64,000 nt of DNA, taken from positions 434,001 to 498,000 of the forward strand of contig CAWAPD010000003.1 in the NCBI GenBank assembly GCA_963783865.1, read 5' to 3'. Made by a program: the position numbers and the translations under genes. The notes under the pieces were generated by a model. The model was not told the DNA's origin and did no database searches. It saw only the letters and a program-made list of their open reading frames with translations. The DNA comes from CAWAPD01 sp963783865 (GTDB lineage Bacteria > Actinomycetota > Thermoleophilia > UBA2241). Of the stretch, positions 26,516 to 36,066 are shown in pieces (the stretch's first letter is position 1; each line of letters opens with the position of its first letter).

Positions 26516-27302
26516 GAGAGAGCTCCTTTCGCGACTGGCTGGCGACGATGATCTGGTCTGCGATGCGGTCGACCGCGACGACCAGAGGATCGTCGTCGGG
26601 CAGCCCCGTCATGGGCTCGCCCACGGCGTCGCGGGCCGCGACCGCGGGGTCGGACGGCAAGGTGGCGAGAAGGTCGAGCCCGTACCGGTCGATGGTCTCC
26701 CGCATCTCGGGCGTGAGCGGCCCGTCGCTGCGATTGAGGATCAGGTGGTGACGGCCGACCTTGGTCTCGAGCTCGCCCACGAGCTCGAGCACCCGGCCGG
26801 CCGTCGTCAGCCCTCGCAGGCTGGGATCGCTGACGATCAGCAGCAGGTCGACGTCGCGGGTCGTGCGCCGCGAGAGGTGCTCCAGGCCGGCTTCGTTGTC
26901 GATCACGACCCAGTCGTAGCTCGCCTGGATGCGGTCGACGATGTCGCGCAGCATGCGGTTGGCCGCGCAGTAGCAGCCGGGGCCCTCGGGGCGCCCCATC
27001 GCCAGCAGGTCGACGCCCTCACTCTCGACGATGTGGCTGTTGATCTCGTAGTCGTACAGGTCGGCCTTGGCGATGCCGGCCTCGAGCTTACCGGCCCGGG
27101 CCATGGTCGACGTCTCTTCGCGGATGTCGCCGACGGTGCGCTCGAGCGGCAGCCCGAGCACGGCGTTGAGGTTGCTGGCCGGATCGGCGTCGATCGCCAG
27201 GATCGGCGATGCGCCTCGCGCCTTGAGCCGCTGGATGAGCAGGCCGGCGAGGGTGGTCTTGCCGGTGCCGCCCTTACCGGCGACGGCGATCGTCGTGGTC
27301 AT
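26499..27302 (-). CDS. cooC: CODH nickel-insertion ATPase CooC
   Basis: A 267-residue SIMIBI-class ATPase that supports nickel loading of CO dehydrogenase. It has the deviant P-loop G9-KGGTGKTT17, LAIDADPASNLN (the conserved Asp after the switch) and the metal-binding C110-x-C112 in EGPGCYCAAN, the hallmark of CooC. ATG 27302 overlaps the last base of the acsV stop, and the end overlaps acsE, so translation is coupled throughout. Confidence 0.92.
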   Translation of the reverse strand: MTTTIAVAGKGGTGKTTLAGLLIQRLKARGASPILAIDADPASNLNAVLGLPLERTVGDIREETSTMARAGKLEAGIAKADLYDYEINSHIVESEGVDLLAMGRPEGPGCYCAANRMLRDIVDRIQASYDWVVIDNEAGLEHLSRRTTRDVDLLLIVSDPSLRGLTTAGRVLELVGELETKVGRHHLILNRSDGPLTPEMRETIDRYGLDLLATLPSDPAVAARDAVGEPMTGLPDDDPLVVAVDRIADQIIVASQSRKELSRADHR

Positions 27303-29221
27303 CAGTCGCCCTTTCGTGTCGTCTCGAGCAGCGCCTTCACGGTAGGGAACGCCTCGAGGTCGGTGTGAGGCAGGAACAGCGCCGAGGTGTACTCGTCCAT
27401 GAAGCTGTTGTCGGCCGAGAGCTCGAGGTAGGTCATCATGGCGGCCACCTCGATCACCACCTGGCGCATGTTGGTGCACATGAGCGTCGTGTAGGCCCCG
27501 AGGGCGCTGGTGTTGCCCACGAAGCGGATCTTCTCGACCGGCATGTCGGGGAGCAATCCGATCTCGATCGCCTTGGCGGGGTCGACGTACTGTCCGAAGG
27601 CGCCGCCGATGAGGATCTCCTCGACGTCGGCGAGCTCGACGCCGACGCTGCGGCAGAGGACCGAGAAGCCCGCGTAGATGGCCGCCTTGGCGCGCAGCAG
27701 GTTGTTGATGTCGGCCTCGGTCAGGACGAGGTCCTCGCCGTGGCCGGTCTCCGCCGCCCAGGCCAGGACGTACTCCGGGCCGCCGCCGTTGCGGCGCACG
27801 CGCTCCGTCGACAGCGAGAGGTCGATGCGGCCCGACTTGTCGACGACGCCGGTGACGAACAGCTCGCCGAGGGCGTCGATCAGGCCGCTGCCGCAGATGC
27901 CGATGGGGGCGAGGTCGTCGATCGTCTGGATCGTCGGCTCGAAGGTGGCAGCGTCGATCCAGACGTCCTCGATGGCGCCGCTGGTGGCCCGCATGCCGCT
28001 GGCCACGCCGCCGCCCTCGAAGGCGGGGCCGGCCGAGCACGCGCAGGCGATCATCCACTCACGCGTGCCGAGCACGATCTCGCCGTTGGTGCCGATGTCG
28101 ATGAACAGGGTGAGCCTGTCGGTGGCGTACAGCCCCGACGAGAGCACGCCGGCGGTGATGTCGCCACCCACGTAGCTGCCGACCGCCGGCATGCAGCGCA
28201 CGCCGGCCATCGGGTTCACCTCGATGCCGATCTCGCTCGCCCAGACCTGGGAGGGGAAGGACACGGTCGGGGTGTACGGCTCCTCGCGCAGGTACTTCGG
28301 GTCGAGGCCGAGGAGCAGGTGGGTCATGGTCGGGTTGCCGGCGACGACGACCTCGTAGATGTCGGCCCGTTGCACGCCGGCCTTCTCCGTCACCTCGGTG
28401 ACCAGGTCGTTGATCGTCTTCACGACGAGCTCCTGGAGGTGCCGGAGTCCGCCCTTGCGCTGTGAGTAGAGGATGCGCGAGATCACGTCGTCGCCGCAGG
28501 CGATCTGGGCGTTGTAGGCGCTGGCGGTCTCGACCACCGTGGCCGTGGTGAAATCGATCAGATAGACGACGACGCTGGTGGTGCCGACATCGACACCCAG
28601 GCCGAACGTGCCCGTCGCGGTGTTGTGCGGCGCGACGGCCACGATGCGGGGCGGGGCGGGCGGCACGTTGAAGTGGTTGGCCATCTCGAGGACGACCTCG
28701 ATGTGCCAGTCGGCCTGGCGGAGCGTGCGGGCGAGGGTCTGAAGCACGTCGAGGTCGATGGCGGCGTCGTCGATGCCGTGCTGCCGGGTGAGCTCGCGCC
28801 GCACGCGGTCGAGGTCGGTGGTGTTGTCGGTGAGGCTGGGTGGCTCGATCACGAGGTCGAAGGTGCGCAGCGCGGGGTTGCCCTGCCAGTCGCACGAAGC
28901 CGGCAGGGTCGAGGGACCGGCGCTCACCGTCTCGGGGCGCAGCCGCCGGGTCATCGTGTGCCGCGGCGGCACGTGGACGGTGACGTCGCCGATCGCGGCG
29001 CTCTGGCAGGCCAGGACGTCGCCGGCCGCCTGACGCTCGGGCGTCAGGCGGCCGGCGGAACGGCTCTCGACCGCGCCCGACTCGACGGTGACGACGCAGC
29101 GGCTGCAACGGCCCTGGCCGCCGCAGGGGGCGTCGACCTCGACGCCCGCGGCGGCGGCCACGTCGAGCAGGCAGGTCCCCGTGGGGACCTCGACGCGTGG
29201 GCCGTCGGGGGTGAAGGCGAC
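27302..29221 (-). CDS. acsV: Corrinoid activation protein RACo (AcsV), start uncertain
   Basis: Reductively reactivates the Co(II) form of the corrinoid/iron-sulfur protein using ATP and an N-terminal [2Fe-2S] domain. About 640 residues: the ferredoxin part carries APCGGQGRCSRC and LACQ; the ASKHA ATPase part carries GLGVDVGTTSVVVYLIDF, FIDIGTNGEIVLG and GICGSGLIDALGELF. Family-like sequence (VAFTPDG...VEVPTGTCLLD) extends upstream of the first in-frame GTG (29161) to about 29221, but no ATG, GTG or TTG exists in that frame before the acsC stop. So the start is non-canonical, or a base is wrong in the 29217-29242 palindrome. A ribosome-site-like GGGAGGGG is at 29242-29249. Confidence 0.85.
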   Translation of the reverse strand, partial: VAFTPDGPRVEVPTGTCLLDVAAAAGVEVDAPCGGQGRCSRCVVTVESGAVESRSAGRLTPERQAAGDVLACQSAAIGDVTVHVPPRHTMTRRLRPETVSAGPSTLPASCDWQGNPALRTFDLVIEPPSLTDNTTDLDRVRRELTRQHGIDDAAIDLDVLQTLARTLRQADWHIEVVLEMANHFNVPPAPPRIVAVAPHNTATGTFGLGVDVGTTSVVVYLIDFTTATVVETASAYNAQIACGDDVISRILYSQRKGGLRHLQELVVKTINDLVTEVTEKAGVQRADIYEVVVAGNPTMTHLLLGLDPKYLREEPYTPTVSFPSQVWASEIGIEVNPMAGVRCMPAVGSYVGGDITAGVLSSGLYATDRLTLFIDIGTNGEIVLGTREWMIACACSAGPAFEGGGVASGMRATSGAIEDVWIDAATFEPTIQTIDDLAPIGICGSGLIDALGELFVTGVVDKSGRIDLSLSTERVRRNGGGPEYVLAWAAETGHGEDLVLTEADINNLLRAKAAIYAGFSVLCRSVGVELADVEEILIGGAFGQYVDPAKAIEIGLLPDMPVEKIRFVGNTSALGAYTTLMCTNMRQVVIEVAAMMTYLELSADNSFMDEYTSALFLPHTDLEAFPTVKALLETTRKGD

Positions 29222-29242
29222 CGCGACGGATGTCGCGGTCGC
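29217..29242. repeat. 11-bp perfect inverted repeat at the acsV start
   Basis: Arms 29217-29227 and 29232-29242 pair perfectly around a 4-base loop. It lies between the presumed acsV ribosome site and its coding sequence. It may tune translation of acsV, or it may have caused a sequence error that hides the start codon. Confidence 0.6.
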
Positions 29243-29273
29243 CCCTCCCGTCTCTGTCTGCCCGTCGCTCGTG

Positions 29274-30617
29274 TCAGGCGCCCCAGGCCGTCTTGAGGTA
29301 CGAGGGGATCTCGACCGCCTCGCGCGGGCCGACGAGGATCTCCCATCCGGGGAGCTCCTCCTCGACTTCGCCCGACAGTCCGGCGACGAAGCCGGGCAGC
29401 ACGAGCTTCTTGTGGCTCAGCCGGTCGCCGATGCCCGTGGCGTTAACGCTCTTGGCGATCTTCTCGGCGTCGAACTTGCCGGCCGCCCAGGCCGTCAGCA
29501 CCGACATGCCGTCGGCGTCGGCCACCAGCAGCCACACCGGGATGCCGCCGGCCTCGATCTCGCCGGCCACCGTGAAGTACGTGAGCGAGAAGTTGGTGGT
29601 GACGAAAAGCGGGCTGTCCTTGGTCGGGGTGCCGACCTCGTAGAGCTTGGGCTCCATCTGGATCGGCTTCTGCGGGTCGGTGTAGACGTTCAGCCGCAGC
29701 GTGACCAGCGTGTAGATCAGCGCCGGGTCGAACCCGTCGAGGACGACGACGCCGGCGTACTTGGCGATCGCCGCCGTGGCGGCGATCGCCTGCTCCGCCG
29801 GCGTCCCCGCGCAGAAGGCGATGATCGGGAAGCCCAGTCCGCGCATGTTCTTCTTGAGAGCGAGACGGCGCAACTGCGTGAACGCGGCGAGCGCGCTCGT
29901 CGGGGCATCGACGCCCGGGTCGAGCACGAGGTCCTCGACCCCGGCTCCCTGCGCCGCCGCCGTCAGGTCGGCGAGCGCCGACAGGTCGCCGCCCTCGGCG
30001 CGCACAGCCAGGGCGCAGCCGTGCTTCTTGGTGAGCTCCGCCATCGCCTGGCAGTTCGTCGCCGTGGCGGCATGGATCAGGGGACGCTCGCCGCCGACGA
30101 TCGCCAGCGCGCCCTCCATCGCCAGGTGGTCGCCGCTCTTGAGCACGAGCGGCAGGCCTGCGGCCCTGGCGTGGACGGTCGCGACGGCGTTGGCGAACGT
30201 GCCGGCATCGCCGGAGACGTTGTCCACGGCGATGCCGTCCACCTTGAAGGTGAGGCCCACTCGCTCGACCTCGTAGGCGGCGATGGTCGCCGCCAGGTCG
30301 CCCAGAGCCGGGTCGTCGTCGGCGACGCGCACCACGATCCCGGCCGGGTGCACGAACGTCTTCTCGTGCCTGAACATCACCGTCTCGTTGCCGACCTCGA
30401 AGGCGCGGTCGCCGGCGCCGATCTTGGCGAGGCGGATCGGCGGCGCCGCGGCCGCGTCGAGCGCCGCCTTCGTCTCCTCGGAGACGTAGGGGCAGTTGGC
30501 CAGCTCGGTGCCCTTCTGGGCCAGCTTCATGGCGAAGGCGAGACAGGTGGGAAAGCCGCACTCCTTGCAGTTGGTCTGCGGCAGCATCTTGTAGATCTGG
30601 AGGCCGGTGAGCGCCAT
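29274..30617 (-). CDS. acsC: Corrinoid/iron-sulfur protein, large subunit
   Basis: The gamma subunit of CFeSP, which carries the methyl group from AcsE to acetyl-CoA synthase. It has 447 residues. The N-terminal [4Fe-4S] motif C17-x2-C20-x4-C25-x16-C42 has the same positions I recall for the Moorella protein, followed by a TIM barrel and a C-terminal cobalamin-binding region. Start ATG 30617 follows AGGAG overlapping the end of acsD; only 6 bases separate the two genes. Confidence 0.95.
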   Translation of the reverse strand: MALTGLQIYKMLPQTNCKECGFPTCLAFAMKLAQKGTELANCPYVSEETKAALDAAAAPPIRLAKIGAGDRAFEVGNETVMFRHEKTFVHPAGIVVRVADDDPALGDLAATIAAYEVERVGLTFKVDGIAVDNVSGDAGTFANAVATVHARAAGLPLVLKSGDHLAMEGALAIVGGERPLIHAATATNCQAMAELTKKHGCALAVRAEGGDLSALADLTAAAQGAGVEDLVLDPGVDAPTSALAAFTQLRRLALKKNMRGLGFPIIAFCAGTPAEQAIAATAAIAKYAGVVVLDGFDPALIYTLVTLRLNVYTDPQKPIQMEPKLYEVGTPTKDSPLFVTTNFSLTYFTVAGEIEAGGIPVWLLVADADGMSVLTAWAAGKFDAEKIAKSVNATGIGDRLSHKKLVLPGFVAGLSGEVEEELPGWEILVGPREAVEIPSYLKTAWGA

Positions 30618-30623
30618 GCCTCG

Positions 30624-31589
30624 TCACGCTCCTTTCATGAGGTCGGCGATGGTCTGCTGCATGCGCGCGATGCTCTCGGGGTGGCGCAGCACCAGGATGT
30701 CGGCGCCGGCGTGGAGCAGGCTCGTCGCGGTGACGAGCTCCCACGTGACGGCGCGCTCGTCGTAATCGCCCCAGGCGTCGGGCACGCCGTCGGCGACGCG
30801 AGCCTCCTTCTGGCGCCACGACTCCTCGCCGACCGTGCAGATCATCGGCTGCTGGGTCATCGCGTCGCCCATGAGAGCGGCAAGCCGCAGGCGCTCCATC
30901 ACGGAGTAGGTGTACTCGAGTCCGTAGCCCACGGCGCCGGTCGTCGGGTCCATGATCACGCGCTCGAGGTCGAGACCCATGTCGCTGATCAGCACGTTGA
31001 GCTGCTTCGCGAGGTTGACGTCGATCGGGGTCTGGCCGATCACGAGGTGGCCGTTGCCCAGGGCCGCGGCGACGATCGTGCGGTAGTTCTTGTCTTCGCA
31101 GGTGGCGAGGGCCAGGCGTTCGCCTTTGGCGGCCTCGGCCACGGCGACCAGGACCTCGTTGTCCTTGTCGGCCTGGCCCGGCCCATCGACGATCAGCGGC
31201 ACGCCGGCGGCGTCGAGCACGGCCTTGACCGTGGCCACGCACTCCTCGGCGGAGCGATCGCCCTGGTCGGGGTGCGCGCCGCGCAGCTTGAGGTAGAGCA
31301 GGTCGGCGCCGGCCGCGACGGCCTTGGCGGCCCACGCGGCGGGATCGTCGACCGCGTCGCCCCAGGCCGCGAGCGCGGCCGGCGCCCACTCCTCGGGGCG
31401 CGTGTCGGTCAGCTCGGCGGCGATCACGGGCCGGTTGGGGATCTCGCCCTCGAAGTGCAGGAAGGGGAGCGTCGTCTCGCCGCCCACGGTGACGGTCGAC
31501 GTGCGGGTGCCGCCGCCGTCCGTCGCGCCGAGCGTGACGGCGCGTACCGACCCCGCCCACTTCTCGACAGGAGTCTCCACTGGCGTCAT
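30624..31589 (-). CDS. acsD: Corrinoid/iron-sulfur protein, small subunit
   Basis: The beta subunit of CFeSP, 321 residues, which pairs with AcsC and helps position the cobalamin. Features are TLPFLHFEGEIPNRPVIAAE near the N-terminus, LLYLKLRGAHPDQGDRSAEE, LALATCEDKNYRTIVAAAL and VIMDPTTGAVGYGLEYTYS. ATG 31589 has GAGGAG upstream. It lies between acsB and acsC, the usual operon order. Confidence 0.95.
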   Translation of the reverse strand: MTPVETPVEKWAGSVRAVTLGATDGGGTRTSTVTVGGETTLPFLHFEGEIPNRPVIAAELTDTRPEEWAPAALAAWGDAVDDPAAWAAKAVAAGADLLYLKLRGAHPDQGDRSAEECVATVKAVLDAAGVPLIVDGPGQADKDNEVLVAVAEAAKGERLALATCEDKNYRTIVAAALGNGHLVIGQTPIDVNLAKQLNVLISDMGLDLERVIMDPTTGAVGYGLEYTYSVMERLRLAALMGDAMTQQPMICTVGEESWRQKEARVADGVPDAWGDYDERAVTWELVTATSLLHAGADILVLRHPESIARMQQTIADLMKGA

Positions 31590-31620
31590 GTTCTTCTCCT
31601 CCTCAGGGGACAGTCGGTCT

Positions 31621-33909
31621 CTAGAAGACCGCGTCCATCGTGAGCGCCGGATGTTCCTTCTCCTCGAGGAACGGCAGCAGCTCGTCGACGGTCGTGGCGA
31701 CGGTCTCGTCGGCCATGCGGTCGATCAGGTCGGGTGCGCCTTCGCGCTCGCAGACCTCCTGCAGCGCCTCGCGCATCGTCTCCTTGAGCACGGTGCTCAT
31801 CCACACGATGCGCTTGATGCCGCCGTCGGCCGACAGGAACTTCTTGCTGGTCAGGTAGAACTTGCCCATGCCCATCATGCCGGGCGTCTGCATGCCGCCG
31901 CCGGCGGTGCCGGCGAGGGTCGAGAAGGTCATCCCGCAGGGCGTCATGCTCGGGTCCTCGCGGCTGACGATCATGAAGCCGTTGGCCTCGGGCACGAGCA
32001 CGGCGATGGCCTCGAAGCAGCCGCACGAGGTCATCGGCGCGTCCATCATCGAGTAGAACGTGACGCGGTCGACGGACTGATTGGAGTGCTGGTAGATGAA
32101 TTCGTTGGGGCCGGTGAACTCGCCCTTCACGGGGTCGAGGCAGGCGCCCTTGGGCACCGGCTGGTTCGGCCCGGTCGGGTTGATCTCGAACGACGCCTTG
32201 CAGTCGAGCCAGTTGTAGGCGCCGCAGAGGCCGACCCGCTCGGGGTTGACCACGCAGACGTGGTTGGCGGCGAAGCTCTGGCAGAGCAGGCACGAGTAGA
32301 AGGTGTCGACCGATTCGTCGGTCAGGGTCGCGATGCGCTCGTTGCGCTCCTTGTAGGCGGCGCGCGCCTCCTCGAGCAACTCGTCGACCTTGGCCTGGTC
32401 GGTGTAGATCGTGCACTGCACCTTGTCGACGATGTTGCCGAACACGTCGTGGATCTTGGCGTGCAGCACCTTGCCGAGGTGCTCGAGCCGGAAGCCCTTC
32501 TCGAACGACGAGTTGCTCACGCGGATCCAGGTGATGTCGCGCTGACCTGCGTGCTGTACGCCCTCGGCGCCGTTGACGTAGTAGTGGAACTGGCGCTCGA
32601 CGATCGACTCGAAGTCCTTCTGCATCTTGCGGCCGGCGACCTCGACCAGGATCCCGAGGGGCATGGCGCCGCCGGGCTCGGCTGTGTCGAGGTCGGGGCC
32701 GACGAGCTCGACCTTCCCGTCCTCGACCTCGTCGGCCGGCTTCATGCGCAGGTATTCGAAGGCGCGCGAGCGCTTGCCGCCGAACTCGACCCGCAGGATG
32801 TCCTTGCGCACGCGCTCGCCCTCAAACGCCGAGCCGAACGCCACGGGGATGTCGATCTTGTTCTGCTTGACCTTGACGCCGCGGATCTCGATGCAGCGCT
32901 GGATGAGCTTCTCGGCGCGCTCCATGTCGTCGGCGCCCGCGATCTCGTCGAACGGCATCGAGACCACGTGCTCGTAGGTGGTGACGCCGGTCGGGAGGAT
33001 CTGTGGGATGCGCGTGTCGGCCACGGTCGGGAAGCCGAACGAGATGGCGCCGGCCGCGGTGGCGTACTTGAGGTCGTCGACCTCGCCGAGGGCCAGCACC
33101 CAGGCGAACACGCGGTACTTGTTGTACAGCATGATCTCGCGCGCGTGGCCGGGGTCGATCCCACCGAACGTGAGCGCCGACCGGGCCGCGAAGCCCAAGG
33201 CGTAGACGGCCGAGAAGGTCTCCAGCCCAAAGGGCACCGTGAACGTGTCGTAGCCGAGCTGGATGCCTTCCTCGAGCAGCTGGTGGATGATGCTGCGGCC
33301 GTTGACGTTGCCCGACAGGAAGATCAGGATGCCGCGGCTCTGCAGCTCGCGGACGATCTTCACCGCGACCTCGTTGCTCTTGGCGCAGCCGACGATGGCG
33401 CAGAACCCGGGCATGCGGCCGTCGACGAGCTGGATGCCCCACGAGCGGAGCTGCACGTCGTCGATCGGGCCGTTCAGCTTGAGCTTGTCGCCGTGCACGC
33501 CGAGGTCCTTGACCGAGAACCGCTCACCGGCCGCGTGACCGTTCTCGCCGAGCGTGATGATCGAGGGCTCCTGGCTGCGGGCGAAACGCACGGCCTCGAG
33601 CGCCTCTTCGGCGAACAAGGTGGCCACGCCGGAGTCGAGCGTCTCACCCAGGTAGGGCAGCCAGAACTCGTCGTTCGGTACGGGGTGGTTGAGCCCCCTG
33701 GCGCGCTCGATGATCGGCGGCAGGTCGCCCAGCGTTTCCACCTTCTGGCCCGTGAACGCGTAGATCACGGGCAGATAGTAGGCGGTGTTCGTGAAGGCGA
33801 CCGGCGCATCGGGGCCGAGCTCCTCGATGGCGGCGTCGACCGCCTTCGCGGCCTCGTCGACCATGAGATTGGCGCCGCGGATGGCCCGCGTGGCGATATG
33901 GCGGGACAT
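31621..33909 (-). CDS. acsB: Acetyl-CoA synthase catalytic subunit (CODH/ACS alpha)
   Basis: Joins CO, a methyl group and CoA into acetyl-CoA at the nickel-containing A cluster. In this 762-residue protein the ligands fall at C540, C543, C552 and C562 for the [4Fe-4S] cluster, and C629-G-C631 for the distal nickel, with C543 bridging. Each is exactly 34 residues later than the published Moorella numbering (506, 509, 518, 528, 595, 597), which strongly supports an active enzyme. ATG 33909 overlaps the last base of the acsA stop, so the two are translationally coupled. The product works as a complex with AcsA and receives methyl groups from AcsC/AcsD. Confidence 0.97.
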   Translation of the reverse strand: MSRHIATRAIRGANLMVDEAAKAVDAAIEELGPDAPVAFTNTAYYLPVIYAFTGQKVETLGDLPPIIERARGLNHPVPNDEFWLPYLGETLDSGVATLFAEEALEAVRFARSQEPSIITLGENGHAAGERFSVKDLGVHGDKLKLNGPIDDVQLRSWGIQLVDGRMPGFCAIVGCAKSNEVAVKIVRELQSRGILIFLSGNVNGRSIIHQLLEEGIQLGYDTFTVPFGLETFSAVYALGFAARSALTFGGIDPGHAREIMLYNKYRVFAWVLALGEVDDLKYATAAGAISFGFPTVADTRIPQILPTGVTTYEHVVSMPFDEIAGADDMERAEKLIQRCIEIRGVKVKQNKIDIPVAFGSAFEGERVRKDILRVEFGGKRSRAFEYLRMKPADEVEDGKVELVGPDLDTAEPGGAMPLGILVEVAGRKMQKDFESIVERQFHYYVNGAEGVQHAGQRDITWIRVSNSSFEKGFRLEHLGKVLHAKIHDVFGNIVDKVQCTIYTDQAKVDELLEEARAAYKERNERIATLTDESVDTFYSCLLCQSFAANHVCVVNPERVGLCGAYNWLDCKASFEINPTGPNQPVPKGACLDPVKGEFTGPNEFIYQHSNQSVDRVTFYSMMDAPMTSCGCFEAIAVLVPEANGFMIVSREDPSMTPCGMTFSTLAGTAGGGMQTPGMMGMGKFYLTSKKFLSADGGIKRIVWMSTVLKETMREALQEVCEREGAPDLIDRMADETVATTVDELLPFLEEKEHPALTMDAVF

Positions 33910-35990
33910 CAGGCATCCCCTCCGTCATCGGCGTGTGGTGCATCGCCGTGGTCGTGCGCGTCGAGCGGCTGGACGGCGCTGCCCACCGTCTCGACCCCGT
34001 CGTGCTCGGCGAGATACTCGCGGATCGCCTGGAAGTAGACCGAGTCGCCGCTGTCGCCGAACTGCGACGGGTCGTAGGCCGGCAGCTTGAGGGCGGCGCG
34101 CTTGGCGTCGATGAGTTCGAGCGAGCGCTCCAGCATGTCGTTCCAGTCGGGGAGGAACTCGAGGTCTCCCCCGACCAGCTCCTCCCAGCCGCGCGTCATC
34201 AAGTCGGTGACGACGCTGGAGGCGCGCACCGGGCTGCCCACTCCGAAGATCACATGGGCGCCCGAGGCGGCGAAGTAGGTGCCGATGGCGATCGCCTTCT
34301 CGCACATCCACTCCGGGCAGAGGCCGACGGCCGGCAGGTCGTCGATGTCCTCGCCGAGACCGCCTTCGGTGGCGACCTGCGTGAGCACCGTGAGGATGCG
34401 TGAGTTGTCGACGCACGAGCCCAGGTGCAGCACCGGCGGGATCCCGATGGCCTCCATCACCTCGCGCAGGCCCGGGCCTGCGGCGTCGAGGATCTCGGGG
34501 CTCAGATAGCCCGCCTTGGCGCCGGCGGTGGCGGCGCAGCCGGTCACGACGACCAGCACGTCCTTCGCGATGAAGCTCTTGATCAGCTCGTTGATCGCCA
34601 GGTCCTGCGGCACGCGGGCGTTGTTGCAGCCGACGACGCCGGCCAGGCCGCGGATGCGGCCGGCGATGACGGCGTCGTTCAGCGGCCGGAACGAGCCGCG
34701 ATGGAAGCCGCCCTGCATGTAGTTCAGGTACTCGTGCGAGAAGCCGGCGACCAGGTTCTCGCGGTAGTCCGGGATGTGGATCGGGCCGCGGTTCGGATAG
34801 TTCTCGATCGCCATGCGCACGATCTCACGCGCGGTCTCGGGGGCGCGGTGCTCGTCGAACTCGACGTGGACCGCGCCCGGGATCTTGGCCTTGGGCGAGG
34901 TGGTGACGAGCTTGGTGTGGAAGCGCTGCGAGAGCGGCCCCAGTGCCTGCATGATGCACTGCACGTCCACGACCATCGCCTCGACGGCGCCGGTCAGCAC
35001 GGCGAGCTCCTGGTGGAGGAAGTTGCCCGCCGGGGGGATCCCGAAGCGCATCAGGATCTCGTTGCTCGTGCAGCAGATGCCGGCCAGGTTGATGCCCTCG
35101 GCGCCCTTGGCCTTGGCCTCGGCGATCAGCTCGGGGTCGCGGACGGCCTCGACCATCATCGCCGACAACGTCGGCTCGTGACCGTGGACGACGACGTTGA
35201 CCTGGTCGGCCTTGAGCACGCCGAGGTTGACCTCGGCGGCGAGCGGCGACGGCGTGCCGAACAGGATGTCGCTGATGTCGGTCGAGAGCATCGCGCCGCC
35301 CCAGCCGTCGGCGAGCGAGCAGCGCAGCGCGCTCTTGAGGATGTTCTCGGCGTCGAGGTCGACGCCCTCGTGGGTGCGGTGCATGACTTCGGCGATCTCG
35401 CGGTCGACGGCGCGCGGGGTGAGCTTCAGTTCCTGCCAGAGCTCCTGCCGCTTGCGGGTGGCGCGCCTGGTGTACACGATCTCGCCGTGCGGCTGGCCGA
35501 ACTGCGCCAGTGCGGTATCGGACACGTCGAGCGCGATGTCGTTGACCTCACGGCCCTTCGTCTCCACGCCCAGGTAGGCGGCGACCGTCATCAGCTTCTG
35601 CTCGTCCTTCACCGTGTAGCCGGGCGCCTCGCCCTTGGCCACCGCGCGCAGCGTCATCGCCATGTCGCGACCGTGGTCGGAGTGCGCGGCCACGCCGCCG
35701 GCGACCTGGCGGGCGAAATGGCGGGCGGCGATGGTGGACATGTCGGCGCCGCAGATGCCGGTCTTCTCTTCGGCGTCCTTGCCGACCAGGCGGCAGGGAC
35801 CCATGCTGCAGATGCGGCAGCAGGCTCCCGACTCGCCGATCGGGCACGGCTTCATCGTGTCGGCGCGACTGAACGCGGTCGGCAGGCCGCACGACTCGGC
35901 GTGCGCCAGCATCTCGATCGCGGCTGGGTCGACGCTCTTCACCTTGGGTTCCGCGTGCGCCTGTGGCGCGTCGTTCACATCGTCGGTCAT
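33909..35990 (-). CDS. acsA: Anaerobic CO dehydrogenase catalytic subunit (CooS/AcsA)
   Basis: Interconverts CO2 and CO at the nickel-iron C cluster and passes CO to AcsB. It has 693 residues. Near the N-terminus the D-cluster cysteines are C49 and C57 and the B-cluster cysteines C58, C61, C66 and C80, with the spacing known from the CooS family. LGSCVDNSR is a C-cluster region. The protein begins with a short polar extension (MTDDVNDAPQAHAE). It lies first among the acs genes, after a small HMA-like gene 76 bases upstream, and overlaps acsB. Confidence 0.97.
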   Translation of the reverse strand: MTDDVNDAPQAHAEPKVKSVDPAAIEMLAHAESCGLPTAFSRADTMKPCPIGESGACCRICSMGPCRLVGKDAEEKTGICGADMSTIAARHFARQVAGGVAAHSDHGRDMAMTLRAVAKGEAPGYTVKDEQKLMTVAAYLGVETKGREVNDIALDVSDTALAQFGQPHGEIVYTRRATRKRQELWQELKLTPRAVDREIAEVMHRTHEGVDLDAENILKSALRCSLADGWGGAMLSTDISDILFGTPSPLAAEVNLGVLKADQVNVVVHGHEPTLSAMMVEAVRDPELIAEAKAKGAEGINLAGICCTSNEILMRFGIPPAGNFLHQELAVLTGAVEAMVVDVQCIMQALGPLSQRFHTKLVTTSPKAKIPGAVHVEFDEHRAPETAREIVRMAIENYPNRGPIHIPDYRENLVAGFSHEYLNYMQGGFHRGSFRPLNDAVIAGRIRGLAGVVGCNNARVPQDLAINELIKSFIAKDVLVVVTGCAATAGAKAGYLSPEILDAAGPGLREVMEAIGIPPVLHLGSCVDNSRILTVLTQVATEGGLGEDIDDLPAVGLCPEWMCEKAIAIGTYFAASGAHVIFGVGSPVRASSVVTDLMTRGWEELVGGDLEFLPDWNDMLERSLELIDAKRAALKLPAYDPSQFGDSGDSVYFQAIREYLAEHDGVETVGSAVQPLDAHDHGDAPHADDGGDA

Positions 35991-36066
35991 CGACGGACTC
36001 CTCGCGTGGCGGAGAGCGGCTCGGCTCTCGTCTCGTCAGGTGCGGACATGCGGAGCGACGCTCCGA

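Noticed and set aside
29088..34038. Very long open frames on the plus strand opposite the acs genes
   Set aside because: Their translations are Arg/Asp/Val/Gly-rich without any family motif and mirror the codon structure of the clear acs genes on the minus strand. They are GC-driven shadows.
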